NCBI RefSeq assembly: GCF_042643485.1
Contig: NZ_JBHRSJ010000005.1
Span: forward strand, 1 to 64,000
Reading direction: 5' to 3'
Origin: Azotobacter bryophylli
GTDB taxonomy: Bacteria > Pseudomonadota > Gammaproteobacteria > Pseudomonadales > Pseudomonadaceae
Length of the DNA: 64,000 nucleotides
In this document: piece after piece, positions 8,601-15,978 of the stretch
Numbering within the stretch: the first letter of the stretch is position 1
Layout: each line of letters begins with the position of its first letter
Translations under genes and position numbers: made by a program
Notes under the pieces: generated by a model
What the model was told of the DNA's origin: nothing
What the model saw: only the letters and a program-made list of their open reading frames with translations
The model's database searches: none

Positions 8601-8834
8601 CGGCCGATCCTGATGACCTCGCTGGCCTTCACCTTCGGCGTGCTGCCCATGGCCCGCGCCGCCGGCGCCGGTTCCGGCAGCCAGCACTCGATCGCCACCG
8701 GCCTGGTCGGCGGCATGATCACCGCCACCGTGCTCGCCTTGTTCTTCGTGCCGCTGTTCTACGTGGTGGTGGTGAGGCTGTTCGAGGGCCGGAAGAAGAA
8801 CGACGCCGTCGACGCCGCAGGAGAAACCGCATGA
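5694..8834 (+). CDS. RND multidrug efflux transporter, HAE1 family (TtgH/MexB type)
   Basis: 1046 aa, the normal length. N-terminus [20 protein letters not shown] starts the first membrane helix. The large periplasmic porter loop, the proton-relay aspartate pair in [16 protein letters not shown] (about residue 405), [16 protein letters not shown], and the C-terminal repeat with [20 protein letters not shown] are all present. It is a proton-driven trimer exporting hydrophobic drugs or solvents. Ribosome site GAGG precedes the ATG. By sequence it resembles the TtgH/SrpB subgroup, which fits the IclR regulator next door. Confidence 0.95.
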   Translation: [1046 protein letters not shown]

Positions 8835-10279
8835 AGTTCAAGTCACTGGCCGTGGCGGTCGCCCTGGCGCTCGGCGGCTGCACCATGATGCCGAACTACC
8901 AGCGCCCGCAGGCGCCCGTCGAGCCCGACTGGCCCAAGGGCGCGGCCTACGCCGAGCAGCAGGCGCAGGGGCCGGCGGCGGCCGCCATCGGCTGGCAGGA
9001 GGTCTTCCGCGATCCCGCGCTGCAGCGGCTGATCGGCCAGGCGCTGGAGAACAACCGGGACCTGCGCCAGGCGGCGCTGAACGTCGAGGCCTACCGGGCG
9101 CAGTACCGCATCCAGCGCTCGGAGCTGGTCCCCCAGATCGGCACCGACTACCAGAGCAGCCGCGAGCGCTTGCCGGGCGACCTGATGAGCAGCGGCAAGC
9201 CCGGTATCCAGAGCCAGTACGGCCTGACCGTGGGCGTCAGCGCCTACGAGCTGGACGTCTTCGGGCGCATCCGCAGCCTCAACCGGCAGGCCCTGGAGAA
9301 CTACCTGGCCACCGAGGAGGCGCGGCGCAGCGTGCATATCGCCCTGGTCGGCGACGTGGCCACCACCTACTTCACCTGGCGCACCGACCAGGACCTGCTG
9401 AAGCTGACCCAGGCCACCTTGCAGAGCTACCGGCACAGTCTGTCGCTGATCGAAGCCAGCGCCGAAGTGGGCACCGCCTCCGATCTGGACGTGCGCCAGG
9501 CGCGCACCCTGGTGGACCAGGCACGCGCCCAGGAAGCGCTCTACACCCGCTACATCGCCGAGGACGCCAACGCCCTGCGCCTGCTGCTCGGCAGCAGCAT
9601 CCCGGCGGACCTGCCGCAGGGGCTGCCGCTGGGCAAGGACGCGCTGGCCGAGGTGCCGCCGGGACTGCCGGCCGACCTCCTGCTGCGCCGGCCGGACATC
9701 CGCGCCGCCGAGCACCAGCTGCGGGCGGCCAACGCCAACATCGGCGCGGCGCGCGCGGCGTTCTTCCCGAAGATCACCCTGACCGCGGCCGCCGGCACCC
9801 TGAGCGCCGACCTGGGCGATCTGTTCGGCGCCGGCTCCGGCACCTGGAGCTTCATGCCGCGGATCAGCGTGCCGATCTTCACCGGAGGGCGACTGCGGGC
9901 CAGCCTGGATTACGCCAAGATCCAGAAGGACATCAACGTCGCCGGCTACGAGAAGAGCATCCAGACCGCCTTCCGCGAAGTATCCGACGGTCTCGCCGCC
10001 CGCGGCACCTTCGGCCGCCAGTTGAAGGCGCAGGGCGACCTTGTGGATAACTACCAGGCCTACTATCAGCTGGCCCAGCAACGCTACGACGAGGGTGTGG
10101 ACAACTACCTCAGCGTGCTCGACTCCCAGCGCCAGCTCTTCGCCGCCCAGCAGCAGCTGCTCACCGACCGCCTGCTGCAGCTGAACGCCGAAGTCGGCCT
10201 GTACAAGGCCCTCGGCGGCGGCTGGCAGCGCACCAGCCTCGGCCAGGCCGGCACCGGCCCGGCGGCCGATCCCTCCTGA
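8831..10279 (+). CDS. Outer-membrane efflux channel lipoprotein (TtgI/OprM type)
   Basis: 482 aa; the ATG overlaps the pump stop codon (ATGA at 8831-8834), showing translational coupling. Lipoprotein signal with LGGC (Cys17), then TMMPNYQRP as in OprM-type proteins, and two outer-membrane efflux repeats (for example LLLRRPDIRAAEHQLRAANA). Completes a tripartite pump. Followed at once by a strong terminator. A perfect DnaA box lies inside the gene at 10042-10050, probably without function here. Confidence 0.94.
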   Translation: MKFKSLAVAVALALGGCTMMPNYQRPQAPVEPDWPKGAAYAEQQAQGPAAAAIGWQEVFRDPALQRLIGQALENNRDLRQAALNVEAYRAQYRIQRSELVPQIGTDYQSSRERLPGDLMSSGKPGIQSQYGLTVGVSAYELDVFGRIRSLNRQALENYLATEEARRSVHIALVGDVATTYFTWRTDQDLLKLTQATLQSYRHSLSLIEASAEVGTASDLDVRQARTLVDQARAQEALYTRYIAEDANALRLLLGSSIPADLPQGLPLGKDALAEVPPGLPADLLLRRPDIRAAEHQLRAANANIGAARAAFFPKITLTAAAGTLSADLGDLFGAGSGTWSFMPRISVPIFTGGRLRASLDYAKIQKDINVAGYEKSIQTAFREVSDGLAARGTFGRQLKAQGDLVDNYQAYYQLAQQRYDEGVDNYLSVLDSQRQLFAAQQQLLTDRLLQLNAEVGLYKALGGGWQRTSLGQAGTGPAADPS

Positions 10280-10286
10280 AGCGACG

Positions 10287-10309
10287 GGGCCACTTCGGTG
10301 GCCCTTTTT
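10287..10309 (+). terminator. Rho-independent terminator of the RND operon
   Basis: 7-bp GC-rich stem GGGCCAC/GTGGCCC with a TTCG tetraloop (10287-10304), then five T. It begins 8 bp after the stop of the outer-membrane channel gene. Confidence 0.95.
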
Positions 10310-10419
10310 CTTTCCGCCTGCCGGCAGTCCGGCAGCGCCCCGCGAACGCTCCGGCAACGGACGGAGTTCACCCGGATTTCGTCGCCGACATCACATTTCG
10401 GTCATACAGAAGGAGTGAA

Positions 10420-10437
10420 ATGCCCCCAGGAAACTAA
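10420..10437 (+). CDS. Candidate leader mini-ORF (MPPGN) before EAL gene 1
   Basis: Five-codon ORF ATGCCCCCAGGAAACTAA preceded by a near-perfect Shine-Dalgarno (GAAGGAG, spacing 5). Its stop overlaps another ATG (TAATG), which opens a three-codon ORF ending at 10448, before the main start at 10467. The same arrangement exists before the paralogue at 13006. Too short to be recognised as a gene; function unknown. Confidence 0.35.
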   Translation: MPPGN

Positions 10438-10466
10438 TGGCATTTTGATATCCAAAGGACTGCCCC

Positions 10467-12242
10467 ATGACCGTCACCGAGCAGCTGAGCGCCCTGCATC
10501 TGATCCTCGCTCATGGCGATATCCACACCCTGTTCCAGCCCATCCTGAGCCTTTCCGAACAGCGCCTGTTCGGCTACGAGGCCCTGACCCGCGGCCCGTC
10601 CGGCAGCCCCCTGCACGCGCCCCTGCCACTGTTCTCCGCCGCCCGCCACGCCGGCCGCCTGAGCGAACTGGAGCAGCTGTGCCGCAAGCGGGCCTGCCAG
10701 CGCTTCCACCATCTGGAGCTGGGCGGCAAGCTGTTCCTCAACGTCTCCCCGGAAACCCTGCTCGACCCCGACCACCAGCCCGGCTACACCCTGCAGTTGC
10801 TGGAAAGCCTGGGCATTCCCCCGCAGCGGGTGGTCATCGAGCTGACCGAGCAGACCCCCATCGACGACTTCGCCCTGCTCGACGCCGCCCTGCACCACTA
10901 CCGCGCCATGGGCTTCGCCATCGCCCTCGACGACCTCGGCGCCGGCTACTCCAGCCTGCGCCTGTGGTCCGAGCTGCGTCCCGACTACGTGAAGATCGAC
11001 CGCCACTTCATCGACGGCATCCACCGCGACCCGGTCAAGCGCGAGTTCGTCGGCTCCATCCTGCAGATGGCCAAGGCCTCCCGCGCCGAGGTGATCGCCG
11101 AGGGCATCGAGTGCGCCGAGGAGCTGGAGACCCTGATGGACATGGGCGTCGACCTGCTGCAGGGCTATCTGTTCGCCCGGCCCGAGGCGCAGCCGCCGAG
11201 CCGAATCGACGACTGCCTGCCGGTGCCGGGGCGGGTTTCGAGTCTGGAGCACGAGGGCAACGACCTGACGCCGCTGCTGATCGAGCAGGCCGGGGTACCC
11301 GACCACACCCCGATTTCCCGGGTCCTCGCCCTGTTCCAGGCCCAGGCCGCCCTGATGTCGCTGGCGGTGATCGACGACCAGGGCCAGCCGGTCGGCATCG
11401 TCCGCCGCCACGCCCTCTCCGAGGCCCTGCTCAAGCCCTTCGCCGCCGAACTCTTCGCCCGCAAGGCGATCCGCCGGCTGATGAACCCGGACTTCCTCGC
11501 CGTGGACCAGGGCCACTCCCTGCAGCAGGTCAGCCGCCTGCTCACCAGCCGCGCCCGCCAGCGCATCGAGGAGGACTTCGTCATCACCCGCGACGGCCGC
11601 TACCGCGGCATCGGCCGGGCCATCGACGTGCTCAAGCTGATCACCGAGCAGAAGATCCAGCAGGCCCGCCACGCCAACCCCCTCACCCTGCTGCCCGGCA
11701 ACGTGCCGATCCAGCAGTGCCTGACCCGCCTGCTGCAGAACCCCTGCGAGGCGCTGGTCTGCTACGTCGACATCGACCACTTCAAGCCCTACAATGACTG
11801 CTACGGCTACGCCAAGGGCGATGAGGTGCTGCTGGCCCTGGCCCAGTGCCTGGGCCGGCAGATCGACCCGCACGGCGACTTCCTCGGCCACATCGGCGGC
11901 GACGATTTCCTCCTGGTGCTGACCTCGCCGGACTGGCCGCTGCGGCTGCAGCGCCTGCAGGAGGACTTTCGCCGCGAGTGCCGGCGCCACTACCACGACG
12001 AGCACCTGCGGGCCGAGAGCTTCGTCTCCTTCGACCGCCAGGGCCGCCAGCAGGAGTTCCCCCTGCTCAGCCTGTCCCTCGGCGCGGTGCGGCTGTTCCC
12101 GGAGACCTGCGCGCAGCTGGACGCCGCCCGGCTCGCCGAGCTGGCCTCGGTCGCCAAGCACCAGTCCAAGGCCGTCGCCGGCGACAGCCTGCGGGTCATC
12201 GACACCCGGGAAATGCTGGCGCGACCGGCGCTGGCGGAGTGA
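10467..12242 (+). CDS. EAL-CBS-GGDEF cyclic-di-GMP protein, copy 1
   Basis: 591 aa, no membrane segment or signal peptide. EAL phosphodiesterase domain about 1-240 with the key residues intact: FGYEALTRG, FLNVSPETL, VIELTEQ, IALDDLGAGYSSL, YVKID, IAEGIE, LLQGYLFARP. A CBS pair follows (about 265-395), then a GGDEF-like domain (about 400-580) with VDIDHFKPYND but GGDDF in place of GG(D/E)EF and no RxxD inhibitory site. It is therefore most likely a c-di-GMP phosphodiesterase with a degenerate or altered cyclase domain; CBS pairs typically sense adenine nucleotides. AAGGA precedes the ATG. Tandem paralogue at 13049. Confidence 0.9.
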   Translation: MTVTEQLSALHLILAHGDIHTLFQPILSLSEQRLFGYEALTRGPSGSPLHAPLPLFSAARHAGRLSELEQLCRKRACQRFHHLELGGKLFLNVSPETLLDPDHQPGYTLQLLESLGIPPQRVVIELTEQTPIDDFALLDAALHHYRAMGFAIALDDLGAGYSSLRLWSELRPDYVKIDRHFIDGIHRDPVKREFVGSILQMAKASRAEVIAEGIECAEELETLMDMGVDLLQGYLFARPEAQPPSRIDDCLPVPGRVSSLEHEGNDLTPLLIEQAGVPDHTPISRVLALFQAQAALMSLAVIDDQGQPVGIVRRHALSEALLKPFAAELFARKAIRRLMNPDFLAVDQGHSLQQVSRLLTSRARQRIEEDFVITRDGRYRGIGRAIDVLKLITEQKIQQARHANPLTLLPGNVPIQQCLTRLLQNPCEALVCYVDIDHFKPYNDCYGYAKGDEVLLALAQCLGRQIDPHGDFLGHIGGDDFLLVLTSPDWPLRLQRLQEDFRRECRRHYHDEHLRAESFVSFDRQGRQQEFPLLSLSLGAVRLFPETCAQLDAARLAELASVAKHQSKAVAGDSLRVIDTREMLARPALAE

Positions 12243-12322
12243 GCGCCGACCGACGGCGCCACTGCCCGGCGACCGTCTCGATTGCCGGCTAGACTTGCCG
12301 GGCAGGTCAGGCGGATTTGCCC

Positions 12323-12928
12323 ATGGCATTTACAGAAGTCACCCGGTTCGCCGACATGGCGATCATGCTGCCGGCCGCAGCGATCATCGCTTCCTGGCTG
12401 CTGCTCGCCCGCTCGCCAAGAGCCGCGCTGGCCTGGCTGGCCGTTCTCGGCGCCAGCTATCTGCCGGTGATCGTCAGCAAGCTGGCCTTCAAGGGCTGGG
12501 GCCTGGGCATCCGCTCCCTCGACTTCGCCGTGATCAGCGGCCAGGCCCTGAACGCGACGCTGATGGGCACGGTGCTGCTGAGCCTGCTGGCCCGCCAGCT
12601 GCGACCGCGCCTGCGCTGGCCCGCCGGCCTGGCCGGTCTCTGCGCCGGCGGCTGGTTTGCCCTGACCCGGGTGGCCGGGCACTCCCACTCCCTGTCCGAG
12701 GCGCTTCTCGGCTTCCTGCTCGGCACGGCGGCCGCCGGTTTCTTTCTGCAGCGGCTCGAACGCTACCCGCTGCAGCGCCTGCGCCCGCTGCCGCTACTGC
12801 TCGGCATCGGCCTGATCGGCTATGCCACCACCCTGCCCAGACTGCCCGTCGAGGAATGGCTGGATCGGCTCGCGCTGGGGATCTCCGGCCACGCGGAGGT
12901 GTTCGTCCCCGGCGACTGGCAACGCTAG
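12323..12928 (+). CDS. PAP2-like integral membrane protein, degenerate active site
   Basis: 201 aa, with about five or six hydrophobic helices. Layout resembles PAP2 lipid phosphatases, but the PSGH motif reads ISGQ and the third motif reads TRxxxHSHSLSE (R-x5-H-x3-E instead of D). One catalytic histidine is therefore missing, so phosphatase activity is doubtful. The ATG at 12323 has AGGCGG upstream; TTG at 12317 is less likely. It lies between the two nearly identical EAL-CBS-GGDEF genes and would be lost if they recombined. Family assignment moderate. Confidence 0.7.
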   Translation: MAFTEVTRFADMAIMLPAAAIIASWLLLARSPRAALAWLAVLGASYLPVIVSKLAFKGWGLGIRSLDFAVISGQALNATLMGTVLLSLLARQLRPRLRWPAGLAGLCAGGWFALTRVAGHSHSLSEALLGFLLGTAAAGFFLQRLERYPLQRLRPLPLLLGIGLIGYATTLPRLPVEEWLDRLALGISGHAEVFVPGDWQR

Positions 12929-13005
12929 GAACGGCGGCCGGCCGAAGCGGATCGCGCCATCACTTTGGTACGCCCGTCACACTTTGGTCATGCGGAAGGA
13001 GTCAA

Positions 13006-13032
13006 ATGCCCGCGGTCGTAATGTCAAGTTGA
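13006..13032 (+). CDS. Candidate leader mini-ORF (MPAVVMSS) before EAL gene 2
   Basis: Eight-codon ORF with GGAAGGAGT upstream, in the same place as the mini-ORF of copy 1; the surrounding sequence (GGTCATnCnGAAGGAGTnAAATGCCC) is conserved although the peptides differ after MP. It ends 16 bp before the main ATG. Function unknown. Confidence 0.35.
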   Translation: MPAVVMSS

Positions 13033-13048
13033 CACAGTGGATTCCATC

Positions 13049-14833
13049 ATGACTGTCGCCGAGCAGTTGAACGCTTTGCATCTGATCATCGCCAACGGTG
13101 ATCTCAATACCCTGTTCCAGCCCATCCTGTGCCTGTCCGAACAACGCCTGTTCGGTTACGAGGCCCTGACCCGCGGCCCGTCCAACAGCCCCCTGCACGC
13201 GCCCCTGCCGTTGTTCTCCGCCGCCCGCCACGCCGGCCGCCTGAGCGAACTGGAGCAGCTGTGCCGCAAGCGGGCCTGCCAGCGCTTCCACCACCTGGAG
13301 CTGGGCGGCAAGCTGTTCCTCAACGTCTCCCCGGAAACCCTGCTCGACCCCGGCCACCAGCCCGGCTACACCCTGCAGTTGCTGGAGAGCTTAGGGCTCC
13401 CGCCGCAGCGGGTGGTCATCGAGCTGACCGAGCAGACCCCCATCGACGACTTCGCCCTGCTCGACGCCGCCCTGCACCACTACCGCGCCATGGGCTTCGC
13501 CATCGCCCTCGACGACCTCGGCGCCGGCTACTCCAGCCTGCGCCTGTGGTCCGAGCTGCGCCCCGACTACGTGAAGATCGACCGCCACTTCATCGACGGC
13601 ATCCACCGCGACCCGGTCAAGCGCGAGTTCGTCGGCTCCATCCTGCAGATGGCCAAGGCCTCCCGCGCCGAGGTGATCGCCGAGGGCATCGAGTGCGCCG
13701 AGGAGCTGGAGACCCTGATGGACATGGGCGTCGACCTGCTGCAGGGTTATCTGTTCGCCCGCCCCTCGGCGCTGCCGCCGAGCGAGATCGCCGACTGCCT
13801 GCCGCCCATGAAGCGGACCTGCGCCCTGGCCCAGGACGCCGACGACCTGACGCCCCTGCTGATCGAGCAGCCGGGCGTGCCGGACGGCACGCCGATCGCC
13901 CGGGTCCTCGCCCTGTTCCAGGCCCAGCCCACCCTGATGTCGCTGGCGGTGATCGACGACCAGCAGCGCCCGATCGGCTTCGTCCACCGCCACGCGCTGT
14001 CCGACGCCCTGCTCAAGCCGTTCGGCACCGACCTGTACGCGCGCAAGACGATCGGCCGGCTGATGAACCCGGACTTCCTCGCCGTGGACCAGGGCCACTC
14101 CCTGCAGCAGGTCAGCCGCCTGCTCACCAGCCGCGCCCGCCAGCGCATCGAGGAGGACTTCGTCATCACCCGCGACGGCCGCTACCGCGGCATCGGCCGG
14201 GCCATCGACGTGCTCAAGCTGATCACCGAGCAGAAGATCCAGCAGGCCCGCCACGCCAACCCCCTCACCCTGCTGCCCGGCAACGTGCCGATCCAGCAGT
14301 GCCTGACCCGCCTGCTGCAGAACCCCTGCGAGGCGCTGGTCTGCTACGTCGACATCGACCACTTCAAGCCCTACAATGACTGCTACGGCTACGCCAAGGG
14401 CGATGAGGTGCTGCTGGCCCTGGCCCAGTGCCTGGGCCGGCAGATCGACCCGCGCGGCGACTTCCTCGGCCACATCGGCGGCGACGATTTCCTCCTGGTG
14501 CTGACCTCGCCGGACTGGCCGCTGCGGCTGCAGCGCCTGCAGGAGGACTTTCGCCGCGAGTGCCGGCGCCACTACCACGACGAGCACCTGCGGGCCGAGA
14601 GCTTCGTCTCCTTCGACCGCCAGGGCCGCCAGCAGGAGTTCCCCCTGCTCAGCCTGTCCCTCGGCGCGGTGCGGCTGTTCCCGGAGACCTGCGCGCAGCT
14701 GGACGCCGCCCGGCTCGCCGAGCTGGCCTCGGTCGCCAAGCACCAGTCCAAGGCCGTCGCCGGCGACAGCCTGCGCATCGTCGACACCCGGGAGATGCTG
14801 GCGCCCAGGCCCCTCGCCGCCCTGGCCGAGTGA
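13049..14833 (+). CDS. EAL-CBS-GGDEF cyclic-di-GMP protein, copy 2
   Basis: 594 aa from the ATG at 13049, aligned with copy 1; GTG at 13037 is an in-frame alternative. Same domain order, with intact EAL residues and the same GGDDF motif. The EAL and GGDEF parts are almost identical to copy 1, whereas the linker and first CBS half (about residues 235-345) and the far C-terminus differ. Unlike copy 1, no strong ribosome site lies directly before the start; translation may depend on the upstream mini-ORF. Role: c-di-GMP turnover, probably sensing a different ligand through its diverged CBS part. Confidence 0.9.
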   Translation: MTVAEQLNALHLIIANGDLNTLFQPILCLSEQRLFGYEALTRGPSNSPLHAPLPLFSAARHAGRLSELEQLCRKRACQRFHHLELGGKLFLNVSPETLLDPGHQPGYTLQLLESLGLPPQRVVIELTEQTPIDDFALLDAALHHYRAMGFAIALDDLGAGYSSLRLWSELRPDYVKIDRHFIDGIHRDPVKREFVGSILQMAKASRAEVIAEGIECAEELETLMDMGVDLLQGYLFARPSALPPSEIADCLPPMKRTCALAQDADDLTPLLIEQPGVPDGTPIARVLALFQAQPTLMSLAVIDDQQRPIGFVHRHALSDALLKPFGTDLYARKTIGRLMNPDFLAVDQGHSLQQVSRLLTSRARQRIEEDFVITRDGRYRGIGRAIDVLKLITEQKIQQARHANPLTLLPGNVPIQQCLTRLLQNPCEALVCYVDIDHFKPYNDCYGYAKGDEVLLALAQCLGRQIDPRGDFLGHIGGDDFLLVLTSPDWPLRLQRLQEDFRRECRRHYHDEHLRAESFVSFDRQGRQQEFPLLSLSLGAVRLFPETCAQLDAARLAELASVAKHQSKAVAGDSLRIVDTREMLAPRPLAALAE

Positions 14834-14836
14834 AAC

Positions 14837-15763
14837 CTAGCGGGAAACCAGCCGGTCCTCCCGCGGCACCGCCACCACGGCGCCTTCGGCGCTCTGGAAG
14901 GCGTCGCGGAACTCCCGCGGCGTGATGCCGGCCTGCTTGCGGAAATAGCGGCTGAAGTAGGAGCTGTCGCTGAAGCCCAGACCGTGGGCGATCTGCTTGA
15001 TCTCCAGATCCGTGTAGGCGAGCTGGCGCTGCGCCTCGCGCATGACCCGTCCGCCGACCAGGGCCATCGGCGCCTCGCCGAGCTCCTCGCGGCAGATGCG
15101 GCCGAGCTGGGCCGGGCTGATGCCGAGCTTCTCGGCATACAGGTCCAGGGTCCAGTGACTGCGGAAATGCTGGTTCACCAGTTCGCGGAACTGGCCGAGC
15201 AGCGCCGCGCGGCGGCCCTTTCCCGGACGCCTGGCGGCGCTCTGCCGGTCCAGCCGGGAGATCTGCACCAGCAGGGCGATCAGCAGCGACAGCCCGGCGG
15301 CCACATGGCCGCGGGCCATGCTGTGGGCCTCCTGCTGCAGCAGCTGGAACAGCGGCCAGAGCGGCTCCTGGCCGTCCGCCGGCCAGGGCAGCGGAATCAC
15401 CGCCGGCTGCTGGATCAGGCCGAACACGTCGGGCGAGGCGATCCGCGCCATGGACTCCAGCGGCCGCTGCGCGGCGGTGATGATCGGGCCGTCGGTCTCT
15501 TCGGTGCAGCGGAAGGCGTGCACCGTGCGGCAGGGCAGGAGGATGATGCAGGGGGCGGTGAAGGCGATCCGGCGGTTCTCGATGCTGATCTCGCCCTCGC
15601 CGCTGCGGATGTAGACGATCTGCAGCAGGGCGTCGTGCTGATGGGGCTTGATCTCCCAGCGATTCGGACGGCTGCGCTCGGTGATCCACTCCAGGTGCAG
15701 CAGGTCGCACCAGACGGGCAGCGCCGATTCGCCGTAGAGCGCATAATTCGGGATACGTTTCAT
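14837..15763 (-). CDS. AraC-family regulator, PobC/PobR-like
   Basis: 308 aa. N-terminal cupin-type effector domain (about 30-130; KPHQHDALLQIVYIRSGEGEI) and C-terminal AraC double helix-turn-helix (about 195-290; LYAEKLGISPAQLGRICRE and DLEIKQIAHGLGFSDSSYFSRYFRKQAG). The opening KRIPNYALYGE resembles AraC-type regulators of 4-hydroxybenzoate metabolism. It is divergent from an AaeB-like aromatic-acid efflux operon, which suggests it activates that operon in response to an aromatic acid. The ligand is inferred. Confidence 0.88.
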   Translation of the reverse strand: MKRIPNYALYGESALPVWCDLLHLEWITERSRPNRWEIKPHQHDALLQIVYIRSGEGEISIENRRIAFTAPCIILLPCRTVHAFRCTEETDGPIITAAQRPLESMARIASPDVFGLIQQPAVIPLPWPADGQEPLWPLFQLLQQEAHSMARGHVAAGLSLLIALLVQISRLDRQSAARRPGKGRRAALLGQFRELVNQHFRSHWTLDLYAEKLGISPAQLGRICREELGEAPMALVGGRVMREAQRQLAYTDLEIKQIAHGLGFSDSSYFSRYFRKQAGITPREFRDAFQSAEGAVVAVPREDRLVSR

Positions 15764-15978
15764 CTCACTCCTGAGCCGTTGCGTCGCGGCGGACCGCCGT
15801 TTTCGCGCAGATGCGCGCCGGACGCAGCGGGCGATTTCTGCACGGATTGTCCTATTTGTCGTCCCGATTGTTCAATTCCAGGTGGGGTTTAATAGCAGGC
15901 AATGATCGTGACATCCTCATGCCGACGCGCTTTTCCACCTCCCTCGAAACGGCATGACACCGGGCATCCCTCGTTACA
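15764..15978 (+). promoter_or_regulatory. Divergent promoter region of araC-type gene and aromatic-acid efflux operon
   Basis: 215 bp. A possible rightward promoter is TTGTTC at 15868-15873 with TAATAG at 15890-15895 (16-bp spacer). The efflux gene start at 15979 has no visible Shine-Dalgarno. No AraC operator could be defined. Confidence 0.35.

Larger units (their letters stand above)
10390..14770. repeat. 2.58-kb-spaced direct repeat of the EAL-CBS-GGDEF genes
   Basis: Offset 2582 bp. The stretch about 11490-12185 appears identical to about 14072-14767 except for one base (CAC/CGC codon after GACCCG), including third codon positions; the EAL part is also very close, while about 11170-11480 against 13752-14062 differs at many positions. 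Confidence 0.85.

Noticed and set aside
5493..8687. 1064-aa minus-strand ORF
   Set aside because: Antisense shadow of the RND transporter caused by high GC at third positions; His/Gln/Val/Leu-rich composition typical of such shadows.
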